Source of the DNA: Panorpa germanica
Taxonomy: Eukaryota > Arthropoda > Insecta > Mecoptera > Panorpidae
Reading direction: 5' to 3'
Length of the DNA stretch: 64,000 nt
Assembly: GCA_963678705.1 (NCBI GenBank)
Contig: OY783217.1
Location: 2,108,001 to 2,172,000 of the forward strand
Made by a program: the position numbers and the translations under genes. Positions within the stretch are counted from its first letter, which is position 1. The number at the start of each line of letters is the position of its first letter. Shown in pieces: positions 22,980-35,200 of the stretch. The notes below the pieces were generated by a model. That model worked only from the letters and a program-made list of their open reading frames with translations, was not told where the DNA came from and did not search any database.

Positions 22980-24840
22980 TTATAAGACACATCGAAAAAT
23001 AATGAGATATTTTCATGAAGAAAACCTATTAAAACCACTTAAATGACAATCAAAAATCTAGGTGTAGAAACCCAGGCGTGGGAATACTAATTCTAATAAA
23101 TATCTTATTTATATTCCATGTAACAGAAAATGAAACGGAAATTCCGCTTTTAAATTTAAAACAGTAACTCAACAAGTCCATTTATTTCAAATCATATTGT
23201 AAAGAGTGACGTTTATTTTAAAAGTAAAAATATGATAAAATAGTAATTTTGTAGACGCCAAATAGCTCATTGAATGACGTACGGAGATTGAATGCTAAGA
23301 GGATGAAAGCAGCAGGATGAAAGATGAAAAGGGGGCAAACATTGAACTTTTTTCTATGCACAAATGCATCCCTGCATTTTTTTTTAATACACACTGTTGT
23401 AACTATACATATCTCCCCTTTCACATCGGCTTGTGATTTGTGTATTATGATATCAAAGTATTTTGTAAATATGAAAAGAAGTCAACACTGGAGTACACAT
23501 CTAAAAATAGGTATGGAAATTTTAATACTTTGATCATTTAAAATGGAAATATGGTGACTAACCTTAGTGGATCGCTTGCAAAAATTGAACAGACTTAAAG
23601 TAGCGCCCATTTAGTTTTTAAAGAAAAAAATGTACAAATATTAACTTGTAACAAAGATTATCTAAAATCCTTATCTAAAATATAAATATTTTTAAATACC
23701 AACCAACCTGAAATTCAAATATTAATTCATATATCATTGCCTCATCATTTTCGAAGCAAACTACTCGCAACGCCGAGTATTATTATTTTTAGTAAGGATA
23801 TACTAGAGTTATTGTGCATTAGTACTCTTCATATTGAGAAATTATTTAAACTAATAAATAAAATTAAAACTAAAACAGGAGGGGAAAAAGATACTGAAGA
23901 CTATGACCTCAACGCTTTGTGTGAATAAAAAATGTAGTTAATTATGTTATTTATTCATTAGTTAGAATGAAAGTGCACGAGATAAGGTACCATTTGATTT
24001 TGATTTTTGTTGAAAACCACGTAGAGAGAATCGTATATAACCTTGATAAAATCATTGTACTATAAAGCAAGGTGTTCGGGGTGGGGGTAGGTGGATTTGA
24101 TAGTCACCCTTCTTTTGTTTCATAGTTGAAGTAATATACTTTTGTCCTTAGCGGAGATTAAACGTAAAGCTTAAAATCATTATTCACTGTGACGTCATTT
24201 CTCTCAATTAATCATAACAACTCAAGGCAGGTCCTCGTTCGGAGACAGTATTTCAAGCATATAACTCCAAGTATAAATAATTTTACACGCGATTCAAGAT
24301 TTTGAAGCGAGTGAAGGTACAGCAAATTCGACACCACTGTAAAATCAATTCGTAATGCGTCACCTTATGGCGAAGTGAAACTTCTTTACCATAAACTTCA
24401 CCATGCTGTAATATCAATGTATAAAACATTACCGGTTATTTTTAAATATTTCTTACTCGCCAATAGCAGTCCGTGTACGTTTAATATGATAATAATAATA
24501 AAGTTTAACAATTTTCCTCAGCTAATGCTTGCGTATAGTTTTTTCGTCTTTATAACACAACTATTTTAACTGATGTAATCCACTTAACTCTGAAAGCAAC
24601 AGCTTTAATAGTGTTTTTAACTTTGCCGTAATGTACATAGTACGTAACTTTGTACGAGTACTTCAACGACAGCACTTGAACTAAAACATTTTATGTATTA
24701 CATTTACGGCGCACATTTAGAACTGGCGCAAGTTACTTTTTCTCTTTGTTAAATGAAAGGAAAAAATCTGAAAATAGCTAATCCAAACCCTCTAAACACA
24801 GTTACGTATATTGAACATAAAAAAACTTACCATTTACATT
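22980..24840. other. AT-rich noncoding stretch
   Basis: No gene or transposon end recognised. Open frames of 60-70 codons here are A/T-rich chance frames. Confidence 0.4.
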
Positions 24841-24844
24841 ACTA

Positions 24845-25145
24845 TTATTTATTTTTATTATATTATATTAATTGTGCCTTTCGGCTTTACAATCTACATT
24901 CTTAATACATTTCTTAGGAGAACTTCAACTTGAAATTAAACTTAAACTATTCTAGACCTTTCTATTTCCAAAAGTCCTTTCTGCTTCTTCTTCTTTTGAC
25001 ACTCTTCCTTCATTTTCCCTAGTCCTCCTTCATTCTCACCGTTTCCTCACCTCTTATTTTCTTTGTCTTCTCTCGACAAACCCTCTATTATATTTTCACT
25101 ATACTTCTTCCCTTCTGTCTTCATTTTCACTTCTCCCGCCCTTTA
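24845..25145 (-). mobile_element. 5'-truncated LINE 3' end (minus strand)
   Basis: On the minus strand a strongly purine-rich segment is followed by GTAAAGCCGAAAGGCACAAT and a TAATATAATATAATAAAAATA tail. GCC-GAAA-GGC is a compact tetraloop hairpin placed exactly as in the intact LINE, where GGCTGAATAAGCC precedes AAAGCC and the A tail. Upstream one frame reads GGLGKMKEECQKKKKQKGLL then EIERSRIV and a stop, about 110 nt before the hairpin, a plausible basic C-terminus. No RT motif remains, so the clade is inferred from the tail only. Confidence 0.5.
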
Positions 25146-26344
25146 CGTCTATCACTCTGTTTCTTTTGTCGATTTACATAAATTTGTTTAGATTAATTTA
25201 GATTAACAAAATTTTCTTTCGACATAAATTTACGTTTGCTCACTCAAGCTTTTTATGTAAAATTATATAATGTTACGTTAAATAACACATGAGCTTACGT
25301 CTAGTATCTAGTATTTGTGTTAAATTGGGTTTTTAATAAACAAATATTATGTCTTTACATAAATATAAGTAGGTACTACAGGTTATGAATAGTCAATTTA
25401 TTTTACTTTACTCAAACTTAGACAAATGTTAAATAACCCATCCCAATAAGACAGTAGAATGACGTCAGAATGCTTTTGCTGAGAAATAACAAACTCAATT
25501 TTTAAACAGTGTATTTATTTTTTTATGAAATTTTTAAATTAAAAAAAAATGGTGCACAACAAAACGTAATAAAATTTAGTTTAGTTAAAATTGAACTAAT
25601 CGTTCCAATAAAATAAACTAAATGTACTAAACTACTAAATATACTAAATAAATTTAGTAACATAAACAGCATGGACTAGATATGTTGTAAACTGAAAATA
25701 ACATGTTGAAGTACGAATTGAATTTTTACCACATTTTTACGAAGGTTGCAATAGGTTATTGGGCGATTACGAGGGTGAAACGTTGTTAAGACTTGGAAGA
25801 AAAATGTACGTGACGGCAGATGCGAAGCTCAGACGTTGTCTCATTAAACTCAGAACTTTTCAAAGCTGCAGACGATCCTAGAAAGCTTTTGAAGGAATGA
25901 GATCTTTCAAAAGAGCTATGACAATGAAGATAGTCTTAATATTAAACCACACGTTTTAAAACGGTTATAGCATCACATAAAAATACAACATAGTAATATT
26001 GAGAACGAAGAATGAATGAAGTTTACTTGAATTAAGATAATTCGTAATCTCTCTCAGATTACTGCTCTAGAAACTGAAAACAAAAGTGTTTTTAATTCGT
26101 TTGGTGTGTTTATCGATGTGGAATATCTGGGAAAGGAATTGTTGTTCAACTATAATCCTATTACGTGATTTCCTTAATAATTAATTTTTAAAAAAGTATA
26201 CCTATAAATCAACAGTGTGGTATCCTGTACTTTAGTGCTGCCATCTTCAAATTATAATTAAAAGTTTTTAGAAAATATATTTCTTTTACGTTTGATATCG
26301 CCAACCTGTTCATTTATGGCATGTACAAAAAGTTATTTTGATTC
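25146..26344. other. AT-rich noncoding stretch
   Basis: No coding frame. A repeated TTTAGTTTAGTTA/AAACTAAAT-like wordiness at 25570-25660 is low-complexity rather than a defined repeat. Confidence 0.4.
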
Positions 26345-26347
26345 TTA

Positions 26348-26740
26348 GTCCCTCCGCACATGAGGCGACTAATTGCAAACTAGTCGATCCGTGTATCGTG
26401 ACTCTATAGAATTTTTAACAATAGCATAATAGGGGAATTTATTGTGTCGTATTTGTATATATGTATGTATCCAAATACTTTTGAATAGTATTTGTGTACA
26501 TCTCTGTTCATGATGTCACCATCAAAAGCGTTCAACCACATGCAACCAAGCATTCCCTGCGACCGAGAAACATAATCCCTCAAAATATGCTCAAAACCAG
26601 TTTAGTTTCGTTCGTGCCGTGTGTGTTCTCCCACTCGTATACACGTTCGTTCTCTCACTAACAATACAGTTCCATTCTCATTCCGTTCGGGCAGATTCGG
26701 AGCTAAGGTTTGCAATCAGTCGCCTCATGTGCGGACGCCC
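26348..26740. mobile_element. TE-B copy 1, PIF/Harbinger-like MITE (393 bp)
   Basis: The left end GTCCCTCCGCACATGAGGCG and the inverted right end GGGCGTCCGCACATGAGGCG form TIRs that continue with GACTRATTGCAAAC. TTA flanks both ends (26345-26347 and 26741-26743). A 3-bp TTA duplication and GGGC-type termini fit PIF/Harbinger elements. No transposase is encoded; a 72-codon frame at 26621-26839 crosses the element end and is not a gene. The interior matches TE-B copy 2 in reverse orientation over about 300 bp, including TTTTTAACAATAGCATAATA on this strand. Confidence 0.8.
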
Positions 26741-26743
26741 TTA

Positions 26744-28495
26744 ATGAATTACGCGTTAAAACCTCACTTATTGAAAGCTGCTCCTACTATACATTTTATT
26801 TTTAAGAAATACAAAAGAAATTACACAGCTAAGATATGATGTAGTACTGAAACATCAATACATATCCACTAACATCATTAAAATGGATTATTAAAAACAA
26901 AAGCTCGTTCTATTTTTAGATTTTATTAAGCTCTTCAATATTACAAAGTAATGAACCTAATTTACGTAAGTCTCATCAACGTACTCGTAGCAGAAGTCCT
27001 CTCCTAATGTCATCCAAGGACATCATCAGTAGCACCGGTTGAGTTCATTTCCACAAGTGATGAATAAGCTTATTAGCTACGCTGTACCATAAAGCTTTAA
27101 GCTCTTTATAAGGCTGACCATCCCTTAATATACTCAGAGTCTCTTATTATCTTCAATGAAGAGAAGGGAATTGTTAGTTCCTGTTCGTAATTATCTTGAT
27201 TGGACTCCCTATTCTGATTTTGTGGTGATACAGTCATGGGGGTGGGTGTAAAGAGGGTGCAGACTATTATTTAAGGTTATAGAGAGATAATCAAATAAAG
27301 TTCAGTTTGGTTTGGTAACTAAGCAAAGCTCTAATATGTACGTCTAGAAATAGAAGAGTTTTGTTAAAACGAACAGCACTTCGATTATGTTTCGTTTGCG
27401 TAAGTGCTACAGAGTTTAACTTTAAGTTGAGTTCATATAGAGTTCAGACTAAAATCAACTAGTGAACTGCGAGACATTTGATTAAATGATTCGGTAAACA
27501 GTAAAAGAAGAGAAATGTATTTTCAACTAAAATTAATTTAGTTTTGAAAGTGTATAAAAAGATTTAAAATCAAAGTCAAAGTTTTTATTAAAGAAAAAAG
27601 CTTTCAACAAACTTAATTAATATTTCTCCTATAAATTTATTTTTAGTTTACTTTTTCTATCATCTTTAGTTATTTTTATCAGCGGTCAACTTCAGATTGT
27701 ACAAATAGGATTATTAACTTCGTAGATAAAATATCTCTTAGAAATTTCTTTTGGTTTTTAACTTTAAGGTTATCTTTAGAGAGCATCATTACAAAATAAA
27801 TAAAAGAAAAAGGAATGTTTTTAATAAGTTTGTAATGTAAGAAAACGTATAATCTACAAAACTTGGGGTTCTGTAAGATATTTATAACGTGTATACTTTT
27901 TAATGAAACTGAATTACGTTGTGGCAAAAAGCTAATTTAAATTACAGAGTTCGCTTTGAAGATGATATTCATGTTATTTTTATACGGAGTTTATTTTTTA
28001 TGTTTCCTGAATTTGTCCTTGACACGCGAGTTCTAACAAAATGAGTCATCGTGTAATTTAGTGGGAGGGGTGTGTTTTTTAATTCACTGTCTTTTACAGG
28101 GTGATCAAAATCCCACACAAATTATATTTAAAGCTTCATTGAAATATTCTTAAATTCGTGGAATGAAACAGTTTATTTTATGGAATTTATAATTCCATTT
28201 AAGGCGTGATTCTTTTTTGCAAATCAGAATAACTCCGTTAGGCTTTTATTCTGAATTATATTTAAGATTCAAAGTAAACCGCTCATGCTACGTGTTTGTG
28301 CTTTCGGATTCGATTCCAGACCATTATTATACTAAATACATGATGTATAATCATGAGATTTCGGGGTCTTATAACAGTACTAGGAGTATCGGAATCAGGT
28401 TGATAGGTTTGGCAGTTTTCGGCAGGAGATCATGATGATTTACCGATTTAGTTCCAATTACATTTCTGTATCGCAACTACAGCACTTTCGTATAG
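26744..28495. other. AT-rich spacer between inverted TE-B copies
   Basis: Holds no gene I can support. An acceptor-like run (CTTTTACAG) occurs at about 28090-28100 without a following open exon. TE-B copies 1 and 2 flank this 1.75-kb spacer in opposite orientations, making it the loop of a large inverted repeat. Confidence 0.4.
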
Positions 28496-28498
28496 TAA

Positions 28499-29001
28499 GG
28501 GCGACCGCACATGGGGCGACTGGTTGCAAACCTTAGCCTCGAATCTGCCCGAACCGAATGTGATTACAACTGTGTTGTTGGTAAAAGAACGAACGTGTTT
28601 ACGACTGAGATAAAACACACGGCACGAACGTAACTAAACTGATTTTAAACTGGTTTTGAGCATATATTCAGCGACTATATTTCTCGGTCTCAGGGCATTC
28701 TTGGTTTTATTAACAGAGATGTTTACGAATACTATTGAAAAATATTTAAATACATAAATACAATCAAATATAACATAATAGAATCCCCTGTTTTGCTATT
28801 GTTAAAAATTCTATAGAGTCACGATACACGGCTCGACATGGCTCGTGCTCGTTTTCGTTGAAAACTTCGTTTCGCGTTTAGTTTGCAATCGTGTGCCTTT
28901 CCTCGTGTTTTATCTCACTCGCATTCGCAGTTGTAATCACATTCGCTTCGGTTAGATGCGGGGCTAAGGTTTGCAACCAGTCGCGTCGTGTACGGAGGGC
29001 C
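28499..29001. mobile_element. TE-B copy 2, PIF/Harbinger-like MITE with long TIRs (503 bp)
   Basis: Flanked by TAA on both sides (28496-28498 and 29002-29004). The left end GGGCGACCGCACATGGGGCG and the right end (minus strand GGCCCTCCGTACACGACGCG) lead into near-identical inverted arms of about 85 bp, with shared words GGTTGCAAACCTTAGCC and GAATGTGATTACAACTG. It is the reverse-orientation homologue of copy 1, with roughly 110 bp more at its right end, which suggests that copy 1 lost one long subterminal arm. Noncoding. Confidence 0.8.
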
Positions 29002-29004
29002 TAA

Positions 29005-31599
29005 CCGTAGAAATGTAATAACTTTAAATAAATACCACATCGTAATATGCTCTTTTACACAATTCTTTTAAATTTCTTTTAAAATAATTTAAATCAATTA
29101 CCAACAAATTTAATTTTTAAATTAAATTAGTCATCCTTCAAAAATATATATCTAAAAGCTTTAAAGCTTCCGTCACTTCAATCAAATTATAATTTACTTT
29201 TAAAGTCTCATAGGTACAAATACTAGTAAGTAAAAGCCGACAAAATCTGAGCCGTCTAGCAATTAGTTTGAGAGCAAAATGACTGCACACTTTTTATTGT
29301 CAAGGGGGTCTTTCAATGGATCTCCTTGTTAGGGACACGAACTCGAACTCAAATGCGGACAAAGATCGCTGTGTGCTATGTTAAACGTCTGTTCGTGGCC
29401 CGTGGGGTGACTTAAGGGTGCACGCATCCCTCATGTCACATCTCCTACTTTTGACACATTCACAACGAAAACTTATTTCAAACTTTTTTACTTATAATAT
29501 TAAATTTCAAACACATTTACATCATGAATATATTTTGTTCGCTAAGTACATTAGTTATTTTGTCGTCATATTTAATAATACATAGAGTATATGGTATGTA
29601 CGCGTACACAATACTATTGAATACAGTGGCGTATCATTCATGAAGCGAGTGGAGCAACCGCTCCAGGAGAAAGGTAATTTAAATAGCCTTAGGTTCTTTC
29701 TAATAAAATAAATACACTTTTCTGGTTCTGTTCTTTTAAATTGAGAATACTAACTTAGAATTGTTAATTCAGAGAAAAAAATGTTGAATTTAGAATTGAT
29801 GTTGTCTATTCGAAATTGGAAATTGGAATGCAAGCTGTTTAGACTTAAACGTTAGAGTTTGTACTTTGAATAAAAATAAAAATATCACCACTTTTAATAA
29901 AAATATTGCGTTTTGCTGTCGATTTAAAATGACACCTCTTATTGAAACACCCTTAAAATGTTTTGCGGTAAAAATTACCTACTTACCGATGTAAATAAAG
30001 CTGAAATTTTGAGAATAAATAGTGTAATATGTAGTTAAAAATGCGTACGTACTAGCTAGTGTGAATGCGGGGCCGTCTTACAAGCAAAACGTACATAAAA
30101 ATCTTAATGACCTATGTGAAAGTATGATGGCTGCTTGTTTTACAGAATATTGTTAAACACCAACATTCACTATTGCCAGACCGCCGGACGATTCTTATAC
30201 GTATTTCTTAATGATAACAAAATTATATTAAACTTCGATAAATAATAGAACGTAGTGTTTATTATTTAAGTGTTTAGTTTTGATTGTATTTAATCCATGT
30301 TGTATCAAATACGGGACATGCCTATGCAAAGTAATCAAAAACGTTAGAAACGCGGGTCACAAAGGGCAGAGGTCAAACAAAGCGCATTGCGAAAATATAT
30401 AAAAAGAAGTTATAAATGCTAGTGATACATAAACACAACTCACACAAAGAAATAAAATTCAATATGTGACTATGAGAATGCGACCCTTGCATATGTAGTG
30501 TGGGACATGTGTGTGGAAGGAGGGGGAGTTAGTAGATACATGCATTTATATGGAGGATCTCTCAACATATTAAGAATATAACAATAACCCAAAAATATTA
30601 CAGAATATTTAACACTTTAGAGTGTTTATATATTTTTTTATATTTTCTATATTTTTGAGTATGATGAAAATTGCTGGTTGTAAAATATTTTATTAGTACT
30701 ATCTTTCTATCCAGTAAAAAATAGCGTTGCAAATATTCAGCCACTAGTTATTTGTATTACTGGCAACAATGGGATATTTTTTAATTATTTCTATACTGTT
30801 ATTTATGCAGCCAGTTGCAGGATGCAACAATTACCATTCATCATATATTTTTAATCTATTAGTTTTCTGCTATTTCAGTCTTCTGCACTAATTAAGAATT
30901 ACAGACAAAACATTTTTCTATTTAATTTTTTATTATTATGTAAACAATAGTTTTGAAAATATATTTTTAAGACAAAAAGATATTTTCCTTTGTTTCACTG
31001 CTTTTTTATAACCCATAACTTTTTATAATGGAAGTATAAATATGTTCAGTATAAAATTATTTATTTAAAGAAAAATATATTTTTATGAAATAAATGATAC
31101 AAGATGTACATTAATTACGAATGCATTTATTTAAAAGATTCGGGCAAGGTCGTATAAGTTCGGTTCAATGACATTCACCTTCAGTCATCCGGGGTTTGTC
31201 TAAGAGTGAGGTGTCATTAATTTTTTTGCACAAAAATATAATCCAAATAAATATTAAAACTGTGAAAATAATTAGTAAAACTGTTTTAAATTGTACATAA
31301 TAATCAACTAATTAACGTGTGAATGTTTTAATTGCAAATAATTGTCGCTAATTTAATAATTTTAATAAATCATTGTGCAATGTTAGGTTATTACGCAATA
31401 AATATTATGTAATGGAGACGTGCCTTGTTTTCATTCTCTTGCTGTGTAATTAAGGACCTGATTAATATTTATAAAATTAATCAAATTAAACATATCTGTA
31501 GTGCTGTGATGGTGTGTTTGTGATTTTTAATAATTTGTGTAATTGCAAATAGTGTTACATGCATGGAATTACATATATAACCCCACTCTTTAAATACAT
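29005..31599. other. AT-rich noncoding stretch
   Basis: No gene or paired repeat recognised. The segment 29270-29440 is less AT-rich and contains GAACTCGAACTC words, but no readable exon. Confidence 0.4.
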
Positions 31600-31665
31600 G
31601 CTAATAATAGACTTGTGATTAAATGAACTTTCTTCTGAAGAACCAATTGCCAATCAACATCAAAT
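31600..31665 (+). other. Candidate first coding exon ending at GTAAGT
   Basis: An ATG at 31623 opens MNFLLKNQLPINIK and runs into ATCAAAT|GTAAGTCG, a near-consensus 5' splice site (31665/31666). A TATATAA word lies about 45 nt upstream. The sequence is AT-rich like its surroundings and the peptide is unrecognised, so only the donor is strong. Confidence 0.22.
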
Positions 31666-32030
31666 GTAAGTCGTTATTTTAATAATTAATTAGTATGTTG
31701 TACTGGTTGTGGGGATTTTGTATTTGACATATGTATGCTTGAGTAGAATTTTTACAAGTTCTGACATGTCTAGTCGACTGTGTGACAGATGTTATTCTGT
31801 TTGCATACTCTCCCGGCGTTGTATTTGTAAATTTTCAAATAATTTTATATACTGATTAGCCTCATTTATTTAAAAACAATCAAACATTGTAAAACAATTT
31901 TATAGATCAAATATAAACTAATCTGTTCTTGACATTCGTGGTTTTTTCATCCTAGTTTAAATTGAATATTTTTTGTGCCATTCGTTCATATGAATTCGTT
32001 TCATTTATTCGTTTTTGACACTGCGGGACT
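31666..32030. other. AT-rich stretch after the 31.67-kb donor
   Basis: AT-rich with short frames only. G+C rises towards the island that starts at about 32030. Confidence 0.35.
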
Positions 32031-32174
32031 CCAATGTGTTTTCTATTGTAATGATGTCCAGCAGAAGCGGTCACCAAATGCCTCCCTTCTCGCCCTACGT
32101 CCGTTACAATGGATCATTATAATCCTAGGGAGTGCCCAAGGGTATCTGCAGAAGGTTATGGAAATATTAACTAG
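32031..32174 (+). other. Coding-like GC island, frame unresolved
   Basis: About 130 bp of GC-rich DNA is open in overlapping + strand frames. One (32055-32174) contains an ATG in good context (ACAATGG, 32109) and reads MDHYNPRECPRVSAEGYGNI. Another (from 32051) reads MMSSRSGHQMPPFSPYVRYN. The third is part of an 83-codon frame (31975-32226). All look more protein-like than the flanks, and none is recognisable. A 5' UTR with a start codon, or an exon bounded by GTCCAG and GAAG|GTTATG, are both possible. The donor is weak. Confidence 0.28.
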
Positions 32175-32226
32175 TTTTTCTTGGCAACGCAATTTCTATT
32201 TTGCTGTCAGTTATATTTCTGCTTAA

Positions 32227-35200
32227 ATGAAACGACGTATAGGAACTATATTAAAATCATTGTATGAATGAAATAGAAAAAAATGTTAGTCATTAGCAAT
32301 CACGGACTTTTATCTTGTTGCCTATCGAACTCTGCTTGTAAATGAGATACGTTCAAACGTAAATTAGACATAAATGCTATATAACTGGGTAGTTTATGTT
32401 ACTTACTTATGTTACTTAAAAATATGAAAGGAATTAGGTTATAATTAAGGTTCGTTCTCATTCTAAATTAGGTATTAAATAGTAGGTCAGACAAATCTTT
32501 AGCGTTCATTTGGTGACCCAGAAATATATGTAAATTCATATAATTTCCAAACAATTATTTCTATTTAAAAACGAAAACCGATTTTTATTTCTGATATGCA
32601 AATACAGCTTATACTAGAATCACGCTCAAAATATCAAATGTATTTTATATTGTTTTCTATAAACGTTATTGAAAATATTTCATACGTTCCAAAGCGCTAT
32701 ATTTCATACAGCTAAGCATTGTGCGTCTTTCGCTCCCTTTGTGTTGACAGCAGGAGCCCCCACGTTCTCTTTACCTTCGCCGCAGGCTCCGGGACAAAAG
32801 TCTTGGCGTTGATTCTTAATATTCCATTCAACAGTAGGAAAGAGGCAACATATAACAACGAGCATAAAAGAGACAGAATATAATATTATAACCCCACAAA
32901 CAAAATTGTTTCGCAGTTCAAGAAATTGCTACTACTCTCAAAAATACAGAGTATACAGAAAATCACAATACCACATATGACATATATAGTATAACTTTTT
33001 GGAAATTTTTTTCTTTATTGTTATATATTTCTTTTTATAAAGATGTCGTGTTCTAAGTCGACGGGAGATGGCGCTGAAAGTAAAGTTTCTCTCACTATTG
33101 TATAGATAGCTGGTTAACAGTTTTTAATGTGAAAACTTTTGTGGAGACATGTTGTTCCTATAATAAAGTACATTTACTTCAAACTGTTATTTATTTTATA
33201 GTGGGGTTTCTTTGGGGATGTCAAATATCCAAAATGTGTGTTATGCGGTAGCTGAGAAATTTATTTAGTTTAAAACAACCTGAGACCAATATTATAAATA
33301 ACTAGAGTTTATTTCTATCTTCTACGAATAAAAAGTTATACAGGAAAAAGAACTCACTTTATTTTCCAGTTTTTCCAAAATTGCGGGTTTTCAGGGAATT
33401 CAGGAAAAAATCTGGGAACGCCAAAAGTCTTAGAATTTTTTCTCTACGAAATAGGAAATTTTGAAAGACATTGACGCGCCGTTTTCGAGCTAGCATACAA
33501 AATTCAGAACCAAACATATATGAATAAAAATATACACCTGGATCATTATAATATAGGAGTATAAAATTCTCAATGGTCTATGCCATTTAAAAGTACAAAA
33601 ATTAAAGCCCGTAGTCAATTTAATAATAGCGAATAATGTTTAAAAAGTGACGCCAGATTTTAAAGAGAAAAAATTAAAGAAAATGCAAACATTAGGGCAG
33701 CTACAGTGGCTGTACTATAAGAACGTTGAAATAGCATTCATTTTTTTCAGTCGTATAATTAGTTATAATATATAAAATGATACTTACTTTTATATATTTT
33801 CTTTGGGGAACTTTTTATTAACTGTAAAGCGGATGTCCGTTGCTTAAGGTTATTCAGATTACAACAGTACCACTTCCGGTGTTGATTTTGTAACAATCGG
33901 ATTGTAGGACCGAAACGGACTACTAAGCTAATAACAAACAACAAAATAATGACCTAAGGTGTATTTGATCCTTCGTTTGTAAAGTGTGGTATATTGCGGT
34001 TCAAGTCCCCGTTTGTTTTTCCATATTTCCGCCCTTTTTCCTTTAGCTTTTATGTTTACTTTCGTTACGATATTGTTCAGAAACCATTTTATGTCCTGTA
34101 ACATAATAACAGAAGAATGTGAATAAAAACTTTGATCATAACAGAGAAGTGAGATTTCTACAAATGCCTTCCCATTTATAACAGGCTTATACAGTATGAT
34201 AACAAAGTCCAGGACCAAGTAATAATATTCTCGCATCTCTTTCATTCTCTATTCCCATTTAACGACCAACGAAGTCATCTGTAATACCGTTATCTACGCA
34301 AAACGTTTACTGGAATATATAAAATGACCGTTTCAGATAAATAATCATGTTTTATTATAAAAATAAGGGATGAAACCTAGATGTAACACATATTTTATGT
34401 AATAAAGTTACAAACAGGCTACAGGACATCCTGACAAATATTCTGTTCACCCTTTTATGCCACCCTTCTGATAATGTCTGGTAAATAATATTTATTTTTA
34501 ATGTATGTAAACCCTCTTTGGTGCGGTCTCGGCCACAAACCTGTGTGTACACAATGTTTTAATAATAAATTTGATTCATGATTCAACGGACGAATAGTAT
34601 TGAGGAGATGCGCACGCATCGATTGAAAAACTGATTATTTAGTGCAGGAAAAATATTCTAAAACTAAATTGAAACTTCACGTTTTTGTGATGGTGGAGCC
34701 ATCTAGATCTAGTATTCAACAACGTGCATGACCTAATTCTTCATTTTATAAGCTCCACGCTGGAGTGAATAATTTCACAATTGACAGCTCTTCCATTGTA
34801 GTGTACCATGCACTAAGATTTGCATTTTATAAAATATACATTTTATTTTTAACCTCAATATTTTCTAAATGCATTATACACGTATGCCACCTAGTCTAAC
34901 GTATTATTCTACTGTACTACTGCAGTAGTCATTTCTTAGAACGCTACTTCAGTATTTCTAGTACTTTGCAATAAAATGTTCCATTTAAAAGCCAAGAATT
35001 ATGTGACTTTACAGTTGATAGCTTGCGTGTTACTTGTTTCGCAATCCTGTAAAAGCTTTAAGCTCTTTTCAACGGATACGCTATTTATATATTATATATA
35101 CGAATATATAACATTATACATTTCATTTATTATAATTTTATACCAGTAAAGCTTTTAATATCTATGACTCATATAGTTAATTTAAGATCTATTGTTAGGC

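Noticed and set aside
33985-34015. GGTTCAAGTCC, a tRNA/SINE B-box-like word.
   Set aside because: The flanks do not form a T-arm stem, and there is no A box or cloverleaf upstream.
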